DNA of 42,986 nucleotides from an uncultured Eubacteriales bacterium. GTDB taxonomy: Bacteria > Bacillota > Clostridia > Oscillospirales > CAG-272. The notes under the pieces were generated by a model that worked only from the letters and a program-made list of their open reading frames with translations, was not told the origin of the DNA and did no database searches. Where the stretch lies: the NCBI GenBank assembly GCA_902491535.1, contig CABUHS010000025.1, positions 1-42,986 on the forward strand, given 5' to 3'. This document shows positions 8,820-18,700 of this stretch, piece after piece. The first letter of the stretch is position 1. The number at the start of each line of letters is the position of its first letter. A program made the position numbers and the translations under genes.

Positions 8820-9089
8820 ATGAAAGCAGTAATCACAGTAACCGGAAAAGATACGAGCCGTATAATCGCACGCGTCAGTACAGAGTGCGCGGATAACGGC
8901 GTAAACATACTCGATATAACACAGAGCGTTCTCGGTGAATATTTCGCCATGATAATGCTTGTTGATCTGAGCGCGCTCAGCGTTCCGTTTGCGAAATTTG
9001 TCGATAAGATGACCGAACTCGGAAAGGCAAACGCTCTTGATATTCGCACGATGCATGAGGAGGTTTTCTCCGCAATGCATAGAATATAG
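8820..9089 (+). CDS. ACT domain protein, UPF0237 family
   Basis: 89 residues, a single ACT domain: ITVTGKDTSRIIARVSTECADNGVNI (5-30) and LGEYFAMIMLVDLS (38-51). Such small stand-alone ACT proteins bind amino acids or similar ligands and are usually encoded beside the UPF0210/DUF711 protein that follows here at 9847. AAAGGA precedes the ATG. In most genomes the two genes are close; here a 757-base repeat mosaic separates them. Confidence 0.9.
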   Translation: MKAVITVTGKDTSRIIARVSTECADNGVNILDITQSVLGEYFAMIMLVDLSALSVPFAKFVDKMTELGKANALDIRTMHEEVFSAMHRI

Positions 9090-9846
9090 GAGAACGATGT
9101 CTCCGACGGCTTAAACCTTTTCGTGAAAAGGTTTAAGAATCCAAAAGCTTTTAACTGATGAGGCTTTTTCTTGGGCAATCAGTGACGCTGAAATAGCAAA
9201 GCTATTTCAGAAAAAAGCCTCGCTTTTTCTTCGAATTTAGTTTAGCAAAACTTGGCGCTTTGCGCCGTGTTAGGTTTTATTGCTGAACCAGTTAGGCTTC
9301 CCCTTTGAGGGGAAGCTCCCCGAAGGGGTGATGAGGTGTAGCTTGCGTTAGCAATATGATAGCAGTTTTGTAAATAACGGACACTGCGTGTCCTACACCT
9401 CACTCGTCGTGCTTTGCACGCCACTTTCCCCTCAAGGGGAAAGCTTTCAAAGTATTGCTGAAAGTTAGGCTTCCCCAAAGGTGCGACCGAATTTTCACTT
9501 TAATAGATTCGTACACGCACCTTTCAAAATCATATTTGCTATGCAAATATGATTCCCGTATTCGGGGAAAGCGAAAGGGTGAAAGGCTCACGTTTAAGAC
9601 GGCTCATGCCGCACCCACAATTAAAAACTATCCCTCACGACGGCTTACGTCAAGCTCCATATTCAAAAAGGCGTTCTATTTTGCCAAACTTCGAAAATTG
9701 CATTTGCGCAGCAATGCAATTTGGAAGGTCGCGGTATGTATCTTTCTTTTATAAAATAACATACCCTGAAAGCCTGCTATCACTCAGCCTTTCCCCACGC
9801 CATACCATGCAAAGTAAAGAATAATAAACAAAGGAACATAATAACA
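9090..9846. repeat. Long intergenic mosaic of repeat families A, B and C
   Basis: 9100-9240 is family A (CTTAAACCTTTTC hairpin, then CTGAAATAGC-AAA-GCTATTTCAG at 9188-9210). 9291-9446 is family B and matches 6733-6903 including the CGTGC-TTT-GCACG hairpin. 9476-9525 is the family C element, and AATCATATTTG/CAAATATGATT follows. Around 9620-9665 is one unit resembling the 42-base tandem repeat at 42490. Open frames of 60-100 codons in this stretch have no ribosome site or family resemblance. Confidence 0.6.
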
Positions 9847-11211
9847 ATGTCAATGCTCAACATAAACGACGTTCTCGAAACGATCAACATGATACGCGAA
9901 GAGAACCTCGATATCCGAACTGTAACAATGGGAATCTCGCTGCTTGACTGCGCGAGCGACGACGCGGACCGCTTCTGCGACCGCATATACGATAAGATCA
10001 CGCACGGCGCGGAACAGCTTGTTCCTGTCGCACAGCAGATCGAAAAGGAGATCGGAATACCGATCATAAATAAGCGTATTTCGGTAACTCCGATAGCGAT
10101 AGCAGGCGGCGCGCTCAGTCCGGACGGATTTGTAAAGGCTGCCAAAGCTCTTGACCGCGCGGCTGATACGCTCGGGATCAATTTTATCGGAGGTTTCGGC
10201 GCGCTCGTCCAGAAAGGAATGACGGCGGGCGACAGAAATCTTATCGACGCAATTCCGGAGGCGCTTGCCTGTACAGGTAAGGTCTGCTCGTCGGTAAATG
10301 TCGCTTCGACAAAAGCGGGCATAAACATGGACGCGATAATAAAAATGGGAGCGGCGATCAAAAGGACCGCCGAGCTTACCGCCGCGGACGCGTCGATAGG
10401 CTGTGCAAAGCTTGTCGTGTTCTCAAACGTTCCGGAGGATAACCCGTTTATGGCGGGCGCATTCCACGGCGTCAGCGAGCCTGACCGCGTTATAAACGTC
10501 GGCGTGTCAGGCCCCGGAGTTGTGGCAAGCGCGATAAAACGCGCAGGAGACTGCTCGCTCGACGAGCTTGCGGACGTTATCAAAAAGACGGCGTTCAAGA
10601 TAACAAGAATGGGACAGCTCGCGGCGCATGAAGCATCGGAAAGACTCGGCGTGCCGTTCGGAATAGTCGATCTGTCGCTCGCGCCTACCCCCGCGATCGG
10701 CGACTCGGTAGCCGAGATACTCGAGCAGATGGGACTTCAGTCGACGGGCGCACACGGAACGACCGCAGCGCTTGCAATGCTCAACGATGCGGTAAAGAAG
10801 GGCGGAACAATGGCGTCATCGCACGTCGGCGGACTCTCAGGCGCATTTATTCCGGTGTCGGAGGACGCAGGAATGATCGACGCTGTAAACCGCGGCGCGC
10901 TGACGATAGAAAAGCTCGAGGCAATGACGGCGGTATGCTCAGTCGGTCTCGATATGATAGCTATACCCGGCGATACGCCGGAGGCGGTCATCTGCGGTAT
11001 AATCGCGGATGAGATCGCAATAGGAATGATAAACGGTAAGACTACCGCAGTGCGCGTTATCCCTGCGATAGGCAAGACTGTAGGCGATGAGGTGTCCTTC
11101 GGCGGGCTTCTCGGCAGAGCGCCGATAATGCAGGTAAACGGATATTCGCCCGAGAAATTTATCTCACGCGGCGGACGCATCCCCGCTCCGATCCATAGTC
11201 TACGTAACTAA
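9847..11211 (+). CDS. UPF0210 (DUF711) family protein, PFL-like
   Basis: 454 residues, full length for UPF0210. Characteristic segments are ETINMIREENLDIRTVTMGISL (12-33), RISVTPIAIAGG near residue 80, NFIGGFGALVQKGMT near 115, and the C-terminal IPAIGKTVGDEVSFGGLLGRAPIM. The family is related in fold to glycyl-radical (pyruvate formate-lyase-like) barrels but lacks the radical glycine loop; its function is unknown. It is the usual partner of the small ACT protein upstream. AAAGGAA precedes the start; a second in-frame ATG lies two codons later. Confidence 0.9.
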   Translation: MSMLNINDVLETINMIREENLDIRTVTMGISLLDCASDDADRFCDRIYDKITHGAEQLVPVAQQIEKEIGIPIINKRISVTPIAIAGGALSPDGFVKAAKALDRAADTLGINFIGGFGALVQKGMTAGDRNLIDAIPEALACTGKVCSSVNVASTKAGINMDAIIKMGAAIKRTAELTAADASIGCAKLVVFSNVPEDNPFMAGAFHGVSEPDRVINVGVSGPGVVASAIKRAGDCSLDELADVIKKTAFKITRMGQLAAHEASERLGVPFGIVDLSLAPTPAIGDSVAEILEQMGLQSTGAHGTTAALAMLNDAVKKGGTMASSHVGGLSGAFIPVSEDAGMIDAVNRGALTIEKLEAMTAVCSVGLDMIAIPGDTPEAVICGIIADEIAIGMINGKTTAVRVIPAIGKTVGDEVSFGGLLGRAPIMQVNGYSPEKFISRGGRIPAPIHSLRN

Positions 11212-11619
11212 GGAGAGACGGTGCGAGGGACTTTCGAGAATATATGAAAAAAGCTTCGCTTTTTTCTTCGAATAAAGTTTAAAAAAATTGCATGTAATTC
11301 TCTGCGCTCCCCAAAGCTTTTAAGAGGGGCTGAGTTCGCCTACAACGAACTCAGGAAATGGCTAAGCCTTTTCAGTTTCTCAGGCAGGTGCGACGAAGCT
11401 TGTGCGTAAGATTCTGTGCGACAATATACGTACAGTCGCGCTGAATCATTTGTATAAACCGCCGCTGATCTGCCTAAGAAAAAGATCCATTCAGTTAAAA
11501 GTTTTTGGATTTTTAAACCTTTTTTCAAAAAGGTTTACTACGCACGAGCGATAGCGTGCGTAGCGCCGCACGGAGACATCATTCCCCCCCTGAAATCTAA
11601 GAAAGAAACGGTCATATTT
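11212..11619. repeat. Intergenic repeat, family A parts in reverse orientation
   Basis: Contains a hairpin GAAAAAAGC-TTC-GCTTTTTTC near 11246, GAGTTCGCCTACAACGAACTC near 11335, and near 11482-11545 an inverted family A head (CAGTTAAAAGTTTTTGGAT, then AAACCTTTTTTCAAAAAGG). No gene is seen. Confidence 0.55.
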
Positions 11620-12738
11620 ATGAAGAATCTGAATTATGCAAGCATAAATCTTGATGTACTTGAGAAGAACTATGCGGCGATCAAGCGTCAGACAGGCGAC
11701 TCGCGCGTTATATGTGTCGTCAAAGCGGACGCATACGGTCACGGACTTATCCAGTGTGTGCGCCGGCTGCGAAGCTGCGGCGCGTCGTATTTTGCAGTAG
11801 CGAATATGACAGAAGCACTGAAAGTACGTGAAGTCACTCATCATTCACAGATAATTATACTCGGATACACACCGCCGGAAGACGCGCCGATACTCGCGGA
11901 AAACGATCTGACTCAGGCTGTTTTTTCGTATCAGTATGCGTCGGCGCTCGGCTCAGCGGCAATGGCGACCGGACGGCAGAACACCGTCAAGGTACATATA
12001 GCGATCGACACTGGAATGAACCGTATCGGCTTCGGCTGTGACCGCGCAGGAATAAACTCGATTATCAAGACCTGTTCGCTGCCGGGACTTAACGTGCGCG
12101 GAGCGTACACACATTTTGCGTGCGCGGACGATCCTGACAGCGATATGACCGAAATGCAGATAGAGCGATTCGATAAGGCGGTCGATGAGATCGAGCAGAA
12201 ATGCGGCAAGCTTGCGATGAAGCACGTATGCAACAGCGCCGGAATAATAAGATATCCCGATCAGAGCCGCGACGCAGTCAGGGCGGGTATTTCTCTGTAC
12301 GGACTGAATCCGTCGGAAAAGGTCAGCTCGGACGGATTTACTTCTCCTGTAATGGAACTTTATACAACGGTAACTCATATTCATACGATGAAAGCAGGCG
12401 AATGTGCGGGTTACGGCGCGGATTTCAAGGCGGAGCGCGACACGAAGATAGCGACGCTTTCGATCGGCTATGCCGACGGATTTCTCCGTGCATATGCTCA
12501 CGGCTCCGCAGAGCTTCTTACGGCTTCGGGATCTGTCGAAGTGCCGATCGTCGGACGGATCTGCATGGATCAGATGCTTGTAGATATAACGGACGCGCCG
12601 TCGGTAAAAGTCGGTGACAAGGTCAGACTTTTCGGAAGAGGTGCAGTGAGTGCGGACGATGTTGCATCAAGAGCCGGAACGATAGGATACGAGGTAGTCA
12701 GCGGAATAGGAAAGCGCGTGCCGAGAGTGTATCAGTAA
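11620..12738 (+). CDS. alr: Alanine racemase
   Basis: 372 residues, the usual length. This PLP enzyme interconverts L- and D-alanine for peptidoglycan. The PLP lysine is Lys35 in VVKADAYGHG (33-42) and the second catalytic base is Tyr265 in ECAGYGADF. Other family blocks are KVHIAIDTGMNRIGF (124-138), HVCNSAGI (202-209), RAGISLYGLNP and RICMDQMLVDIT near the C-terminus. The ATG is preceded by a weak GAAAG. It is a single-gene unit between repeats. Confidence 0.95.
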   Translation: MKNLNYASINLDVLEKNYAAIKRQTGDSRVICVVKADAYGHGLIQCVRRLRSCGASYFAVANMTEALKVREVTHHSQIIILGYTPPEDAPILAENDLTQAVFSYQYASALGSAAMATGRQNTVKVHIAIDTGMNRIGFGCDRAGINSIIKTCSLPGLNVRGAYTHFACADDPDSDMTEMQIERFDKAVDEIEQKCGKLAMKHVCNSAGIIRYPDQSRDAVRAGISLYGLNPSEKVSSDGFTSPVMELYTTVTHIHTMKAGECAGYGADFKAERDTKIATLSIGYADGFLRAYAHGSAELLTASGSVEVPIVGRICMDQMLVDITDAPSVKVGDKVRLFGRGAVSADDVASRAGTIGYEVVSGIGKRVPRVYQ

Positions 12739-12960
12739 GGGGAAAGCATTTCTTTATCATACTGCAAAGAAATGCTTATCAAAGAAAATCTGAGTTATTT
12801 CAGATTTCTATATGATAGTTATAATAAGCATTTCTTTCCTATGATGGAAAGAAACGCTTAACCAAAGAAAGATCACCAAAGGAAGAGGAACGTGCGACGT
12901 TTCTCTTCCTTTGGAATCCTTCACTTCACGCATACGCCGCGCAGCGGCTACGTGCAGACA
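12739..12960. repeat. Family D palindromic intergenic repeat
   Basis: Contains AAGCATTTCTTT and AAAGAAATGCTT inverted segments, AAATCTGAGTTATTTCAGATTT, and an ACCAAAGGAAGAGGAACGT / ACGTTTCTCTTCCTTTGG hairpin followed by CACTTCACGCATACGCCGCG. The same parts in the opposite order and strand occupy 42680-42960. Confidence 0.6.
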
Positions 12961-12977
12961 GCGGGAAGGTCATACTG

Positions 12978-13014
12978 TCAAAAATCCGCTCGGGCATTAT
13001 GAGCGGATTTTTGA
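12978..13014 (+). terminator. Strong hairpin, possible bidirectional terminator after alr
   Basis: Perfect 14-base stem TCAAAAATCCGCTC / GAGCGGATTTTTGA around a 9-base loop. The right arm ends in a T run, and so does the left arm on the other strand, which is the design of a bidirectional intrinsic terminator. It lies about 240 bases after alr. Confidence 0.6.
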
Positions 13015-13320
13015 CCATAAGTGTGACGTGAGTTGATGCAAGTGATTTTTTACATACACTAACTGAAACGGCAAGCTTTGCTTGCCGAGTTCCGACGAAT
13101 GTCGGAATTCTACAGACTCGAGCGGTATTGCCGAGCCTGCAAGTCTGTTAGCTTGTCGCCCTGCGGTAAAACTTTATCGGGCGTATAAGCTTCCGCACAC
13201 CTGCCTAAGAAAAATATCCCCCCGAGTTCGTCAAAGACGAACTCAGTTAAAAGCTTTGCGGGGTGTGGGGAGCTTTCTCGAAAGCTCCCCACAACGTCTC
13301 CTTAAAAGAAAGGAAAAAAC
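13015..13320. repeat. Family A repeat in reverse orientation, before mtnA
   Basis: Holds the hairpin CGGCAAGC-TTT-GCTTGCCG (13069-13087), then an inverted copy (13172-13305) of the 6466-6600 element including GAGTTCGTC-AAA-GACGAACTC, and a final GGGGAGCTTTC/GAAAGCTCCCC hairpin just before the mtnA ribosome site. Confidence 0.55.
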
Positions 13321-14370
13321 ATGGATAAACAAAAACTGCCGGATACGGTCGCGCTGGATGACGGCCGCGGCGCACTTGTAATAATAGATCAGCGCGAGTT
13401 GCCGCGGCGAACGGTAATGCTGGAGCTGACCGAGCAAAAGGACATATTTGACGCGATAAAGACGCTTGCGGTGCGCGGCGCACCGGCGATCGGAGTATCG
13501 GCGGCTATAGGAATTTACCTTGCCGCAAAACAGATAGTAAAAGAGGATCCGCTGTGCGGATACGCGGAATTTGCGGAGCGCTTTTCGAGGGCGAAGGATT
13601 ATCTTGCATCGTCGAGACCGACGGCGGTGAACCTGTTCTGGGCTCTCGACCGTATGCAGGCGGCCGTAAAAAGATCGGCGGATAAAACACCGTCAGATAT
13701 TGTCCCGCTGCTGCGCGCGGAAGCACTCGCTATCCGCGATGAAGATATCGAATCCTGCCGGAGAATAGGAGAGAACGGACTTGCGCTGCTGCACGACGGC
13801 GACGGCATACTGACACACTGTAACGCGGGACAGCTCGCGGCGGTGAGATACGGAACGGCTCTTGCGCCGATACATCTCGGACATGAGCGCGGATATAAAT
13901 TCAAAGTGTACTGCGACGAGACGCGTCCGCTGCTTCAGGGCATGCGGCTTTCGGCATACGAGCTTGCAGCGGCGGGAATAGATACTACTGTTATATGCGA
14001 TAATATGGTTTCGTCGGTAATGAAGCAGGGACTTGTAAACGCGGTCATAGTCGGTGCGGACCGCATAGCGGCGAACGGGGATACCGCAAATAAGGTCGGA
14101 ACGTCGGGAGTTGCGATACTTGCAAAGTATTACGGAATACCGTTTTACGTTGCTGCTCCGCAGTCGACCTTCGATCCGATGACGCCGGACGGCGATTCTA
14201 TTGTTATAGAGCAGCGTGACGGAGACGAGATAGGCGGACTGTGGTTTAAGGAGCCGCTCGCTCCGGATAATGCGCATGCATATAATCCTGCATTCGACGT
14301 GACCGATCATACGCTTATAACCGGATATATTACCGATAGCGGAACTTATATGAATCCGATGCGGCAATAA
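13321..14370 (+). CDS. mtnA: S-methyl-5-thioribose-1-phosphate isomerase
   Basis: 349 residues, full length for MtnA, which converts methylthioribose-1-phosphate to methylthioribulose-1-phosphate (and accepts 5-deoxyribose-1-phosphate). Signatures are VRGAPAIGVSAAIG (51-64), ILTHCNAGQLA with the catalytic Cys167, and VIVGADRIAANGDTANKVGT with the catalytic Asp247. AGAAAGGA precedes the ATG. The class II aldolase gene 91 bases downstream suggests the two form a short salvage route. The related eIF2B-like subunits lack this Cys/Asp pair, so MtnA is the better call. Confidence 0.92.
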   Translation: MDKQKLPDTVALDDGRGALVIIDQRELPRRTVMLELTEQKDIFDAIKTLAVRGAPAIGVSAAIGIYLAAKQIVKEDPLCGYAEFAERFSRAKDYLASSRPTAVNLFWALDRMQAAVKRSADKTPSDIVPLLRAEALAIRDEDIESCRRIGENGLALLHDGDGILTHCNAGQLAAVRYGTALAPIHLGHERGYKFKVYCDETRPLLQGMRLSAYELAAAGIDTTVICDNMVSSVMKQGLVNAVIVGADRIAANGDTANKVGTSGVAILAKYYGIPFYVAAPQSTFDPMTPDGDSIVIEQRDGDEIGGLWFKEPLAPDNAHAYNPAFDVTDHTLITGYITDSGTYMNPMRQ

Positions 14371-14461
14371 AATTCCTCACACAGATAATTTTACCGCTTT
14401 GTGATACGGACAGCCGGAATCTGAGGTGTATTTCAGCATAACAGGAAAGGAATTATAAAAA

Positions 14462-15112
14462 ATGACAGCAGAGAAGCTGCCTTATATGACGGCTGAAGAA
14501 GCCGCCGGGGCGATAATAGATATAGGAAGAAAATTGTATGAAAAGGGAATGGTAGCGTCGAACGACGGAAATATAAGCGTCCGCATCGGTGATGATGCAG
14601 TTATGATAACGCCGACAGGAGTATCCAAGGGCGCACTGACACGGGAGATGCTGCTGACGGTGACGCTTGACGGAGAACTGATCGCCGGAAGCGCGAAAAA
14701 ATCTACGGAAACCGCGATGCATCTGCGTCTGTATAAGGAAAATCCGGAGATCCGCGTAGCAGTGCATGCACATCCGGCATTTGCAACATCGTTTGCAATC
14801 GCGGGAATAGCGCTTGACGCGCCGATATATCCCGAGGCTTATGCGATCGTCGGAGAAGTGCCGCTTGCGCCGTATGCTACGCCCGGCACGCAGGAGGTTC
14901 CGGATTCGATAGCGCCGTTTGCATGTACGCATAATGCGGTGCTGCTTTCGAATCACGGAGCGCTGACATGGGGGAAAACGCCTGAGCAGGCGTATTTCCG
15001 TATGGAATCGCTCGAGGGCTACGCGAGAGTAACGATGTATTCGAAATATATTCTCGGATCGGCAAGGGAGCTTACCCCTGATCAGCTTAGAAAGATACAT
15101 ATATTTAACTGA
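14462..15112 (+). CDS. Class II aldolase, probable methylthioribulose/deoxyribulose-phosphate aldolase
   Basis: 216 residues of the class II aldolase/adducin family, like L-fuculose-phosphate aldolase. The zinc ligands are His102 and His104 (VHAHPAF) and His165 (SNHGALTWG); the catalytic acid is Glu83 in STETAMH. SNDGNISVR (33-41) and ITPTGVSKG (49-57) form the phosphate and substrate site. On sequence alone it could act on fuculose-1-phosphate, but placement after mtnA points to cleavage of methylthioribulose-1-phosphate or 5-deoxyribulose-1-phosphate to dihydroxyacetone phosphate and an aldehyde. The nucleosidase, phosphorylase or kinase that would feed MtnA is not in the window. AAAGGAA precedes the ATG. 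Confidence 0.8.
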   Translation: MTAEKLPYMTAEEAAGAIIDIGRKLYEKGMVASNDGNISVRIGDDAVMITPTGVSKGALTREMLLTVTLDGELIAGSAKKSTETAMHLRLYKENPEIRVAVHAHPAFATSFAIAGIALDAPIYPEAYAIVGEVPLAPYATPGTQEVPDSIAPFACTHNAVLLSNHGALTWGKTPEQAYFRMESLEGYARVTMYSKYILGSARELTPDQLRKIHIFN

Positions 15113-15523
15113 TTCTGTAAAAATAAGTATATTTTACCATATAATAGAATCGGTCGCGTTAATACTTTGCAAAATTCACAAGAAACGGCATTTGTGCAAA
15201 ACGCAGAAAAAACAGTCGGTAAATTGTTCAATGTGAACAATAAAAGTTTCGAAATATCGCTTTATAATGAATAAAGCAGGTGTGATAGATGAAGTAACTG
15301 CGATTTATCTTTGAGCGTTTTTAAAGACGCAAAAATAAGCCGTAAGACGCTGAAAAAACCAAAAAACAGCGAAAAAAAGGCGGTTTTCGTCTGTAAACGG
15401 GTTTGAAAATGAGCGTAAAAAAGCATGCTCCGCAAGGCGGTTATGCCGCGCAGACGAGGTCGGAAAAGCTCGGAAAAGGCTGTAAATCGCAGGACTTGTT
15501 AATAAAATACACAAAATTCCGTA
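15113..15523. other. Intergenic region before the sugar operon
   Basis: Contains the perfect dyad TTGTTCA-ATG-TGAACAA at 15224-15240 and a TATAAT at 15263-15268 without a matching -35 box. The rest (15270-15520) has A- and T-rich runs and small inverted segments but no open frame with a ribosome site and no RNA family that I recognise. Confidence 0.45.
15224..15240. promoter_or_regulatory. Candidate operator, 17-base perfect dyad
   Basis: TTGTTCAATGTGAACAA has 7-base arms around ATG. It lies about 285 bases upstream of the sugar-operon promoter, so it could be an operator for a distant regulator or belong to an unannotated transcript. No regulator gene is adjacent. Confidence 0.35.
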
Positions 15524-15524
15524 C

Positions 15525-15553
15525 TTGACTTTTAATTATATATATGATATTAT
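15525..15553 (+). promoter_or_regulatory. Promoter of the sugar-uptake operon
   Basis: -35 TTGACT (15525-15530), 17-base spacer, -10 TATTAT (15548-15553). Transcription would begin near 15560, leaving a leader of about 195 bases before the binding-protein gene. A hairpin GCAAATC-AGA-GATTTGC (15710-15726) lies just before the ribosome site. Confidence 0.7.
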
Positions 15554-15755
15554 TTAATGTATGAAAAAATCCCGAAAAAGCCGGTCAGGACCGCATGCGG
15601 AACACATCTTCGGCGGACTTAAAATACGGACGCGGAGCGCTTCGGCGTACCGCACGCAGACGTGCGACGGCGTAATGCCGCAACGGTGTTTCTGCATATT
15701 TTCGGGAGTGCAAATCAGAGATTTGCGAAAAGCGAAACGGGAGGAATCAAATTTC

Positions 15756-18700
15756 ATGAAGAAATCGCTGAAAGCAAGAGTCCTGTCTGTGGTTCTTCTT
15801 GCCGCAACGCTTGCGGGCAGTACGTTGCCTGTCTTTGCAGCGGAGGATGATACCGTCGCTTCCGCACCGGGTACGGGCGGAACGCAGACCGGAACTGACG
15901 GGGAGGACGATTCAGGCAGAAAGTCCGCTGAGGAAATACTTGCCCTTATCGACACAGACTCGTATATGGCGTATTCGCAGAAATATGCGTCAAAACCGCG
16001 CGCTGAAAGTTCGATCGTGATCGAAGGAGCTTCCTACGATCCCGAGAATACAACTGCGGCGGTCGAGGTGCTGGGAGACTATGAAGGGAAGAGCGGAGTG
16101 CTTCAGACGCCCTCTACCGGAAAGGTAACGTGGAAATTCACTGTGCCGAAGTCTGCGAAATATGCGATAAGCGTTGAGTACTATAATACGAAGGATACAA
16201 ATACCACGATAGAGAGAATGCTCTATCTCGACGGTAAGCCGCCGTTCTCGGAGACGCGGTATCTTTATCTGCCGAGAACGTGGGAATACGATTACTCGTA
16301 TGACGAGGACGGAAACCGCACCTTCGATCACGACATGAACGGAAACGATATCCGTCCTGTACGTAACGAGGTTTATCAGTGGAGAGACTACTATCTGCGC
16401 GACTGGGTAGGCTATACGATGGATCCGTTCGAGTTCTACATCGAGGAAGGCGAGCATACGCTGACGCTCGAGGCGAACCGCGAGAAGATGGCAGTCTCGA
16501 AGATAACGCTTTATCCGTTCGAACCGGCAGAGTCATATGAGACAAAGCTTGCACAGTGGAGGGCTCAGGGACTTACCGAGCAGAAGCTCGACGAGGCGAT
16601 ACGCGTTCAGGGCGAGCAGCCGGATACGATATCGATGCAGAGCATGTTCCCTGCAAACGACCGTACATCTTCGCTGACCGAGCCGCAGGATCCGGCGAGA
16701 ATCAGATATAACGTTCTCGACTTTGATAAGTGCAACATGTTTGCAAACTATACGGTGACCGTTCCGGAGGAAGGACTTTACCGGATATCGGTACGCTTCC
16801 GTCAGAACACACTTATCGGAATGTTCTCGTCGCGCCGTATATTAATTAATGATGAAATTCAGTTTGACGAGGCACAGCGCCTGCGCTTCGTATATAATAC
16901 GCAGTTCCAGTCTCAGGTTCTCGGAAGGGACGGAACGGAATTTCTCTTCCATTTAAAGAAGGGCGAAAATAAGATTACCTTCGAGGCGGTACTCGGAGAC
17001 ATGATCGACTACGTTTATGAAATAAGAAACATGGTCGAGGAGCTGAACGAAGCATATCAGCTCATACTCATGATCACAGGACCTACACCTGATGCAAACC
17101 GTGACTACGGCTTCGGAAGAATCGCGGGCTCTGCAATTCTTTCTCTTGCAAAGGCTTCGGCAAGACTTTATGAGATGGTCGACGAGCTTGTAAAGATAAC
17201 GGGAGAGAAAGGCGACCAGGTAAATACGCTTGAGACGATAGCACTGCTGTTCAGGCAGATGTCTCAGGATGAGTACATGATCGCGGCGAACTTCACTGCC
17301 TTTAAAAACTACATAATCATGCTTTCGAACTGGATGTATGCAGCGCTTTCGCAGCCGATCAAGATGGACAGCTTCGATATACTCGGAACAGAGAATGAAA
17401 AGGCTCAGGATGTTGCCACATTCAATCAGGCGGCATGGTTTGAGGTAAAGGCGTTCTTCATGAGCTTCTTCATGGACTATACGACCATCGGCTTCAAAGC
17501 TGAGGGCGAAGATGAAGAGTATGACGACTATATAACGATGTGGGCGACCAGCGACCGTGAGACAATGCTTATTACACGGCGTATCATTGACTCATCGTTT
17601 ACGCCTCAGTATAATATCGGACTTACGATCAAGGTTATCACGGCGGGACTTGATCAGGCGATCCTTGCGGGTATAGGACCTGATATCGCCGATATGACGA
17701 CGACCGATTCTATAACATGGGGACTCCGTACGGCAGTCGAGCCTCTGAATCAGTTCGAAGGTTTTGAGGAAGCTACAAAGGTTATCGCTCCGGCGGCACT
17801 CAAGACCTGTACGCTGTACGGAACGACATACGCGATGCCCAAGACGATGGACTTCCCGATGATGTTCTACCGCACCGACGTGCTTGCGGAACTCGGGCTT
17901 GAGATTCCGGAAACGTGGAACGAACTTTACGACATGATGAACGTGCTTCAGAATAAGAAGCTCGAGATCGGAATGCCGATAGGACTTAACGGACTGCAGC
18001 TCTTCCTCTTCCAGCAGGGCATAGACCTTTACGCGGACGACGGATGGAGGATCAATCTTGATTCGCATGAAGCACTCTCCGCTTTCGAAACGTATGCCGG
18101 ATTCTTCAGAAAATATTCAAGCCCTGTTTCATGGGACACTTCGCGTTTCAGAACAGGCGAGCTTGCGATAATGATTTCAAGCAACGATCTTACAAACAGC
18201 AGCATAGCTTTCTATAATGAGCTTATGAACTATGTCGAGCTTCGCGGACTTTGGGAGATGGCTCCGATGCTCGCGACAGTTATAGAAAACGACGACGGAA
18301 CACAGACGCTTAACTACTCAACGACGGTAACAGTATCGGGAATGGTAATACCCCGCGGCTCGAATAACCCCGAGTCAAGCTGGAAATATATAAGCTGGTA
18401 TGTTTCGACCGATACGCAGGAAAGAATGCGTAACGAGACGATCGCGGTCAACCCGCTCCCGACGACAAAGTTCAACTCGGCAAATACCGAGGTATATCTG
18501 AGCCAGCCGTGGACTGAGAGCGAGTATAAGGCGGTATCGAAGCAGATGAAGATGCTTGCGGGTATCACCGAGTATCCCGGACACTATATCGTTCCTACCT
18601 ACGTAAAGAATGCGTTCCTCGATGTATATAATAACGGAAAAGACGCGTCGAACGCGATGCTCGACCGTATCTACGATATCAACCGCGAGATCTCGCGTAA

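Noticed and set aside
9242..9824. Several 60-100-codon open frames on both strands
   Set aside because: They run through repeat families B and C, have no ribosome sites and resemble no protein.
6506..13256. Composite transposon or genomic island bounded by inverted repeats
   Set aside because: The genes between are ordinary chromosomal genes, no transposase or integrase is present, and further copies of the same repeat lie inside and outside.
15224..15240. LexA/SOS box
   Set aside because: The arms are in GTTC...GAAC order, opposite to the Gram-positive GAAC...GTTC consensus, and no DNA-repair gene is adjacent.
15263..15268. TATAAT as a second promoter of the sugar operon
   Set aside because: No acceptable -35 box lies 16-18 bases upstream and a better promoter exists at 15525.
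15561..15755. N-terminal extension of the binding protein from an upstream ATG
   Set aside because: The ATG coincides with the predicted transcription start, has no ribosome site, and the extension would bury the signal peptide that begins at 15756.
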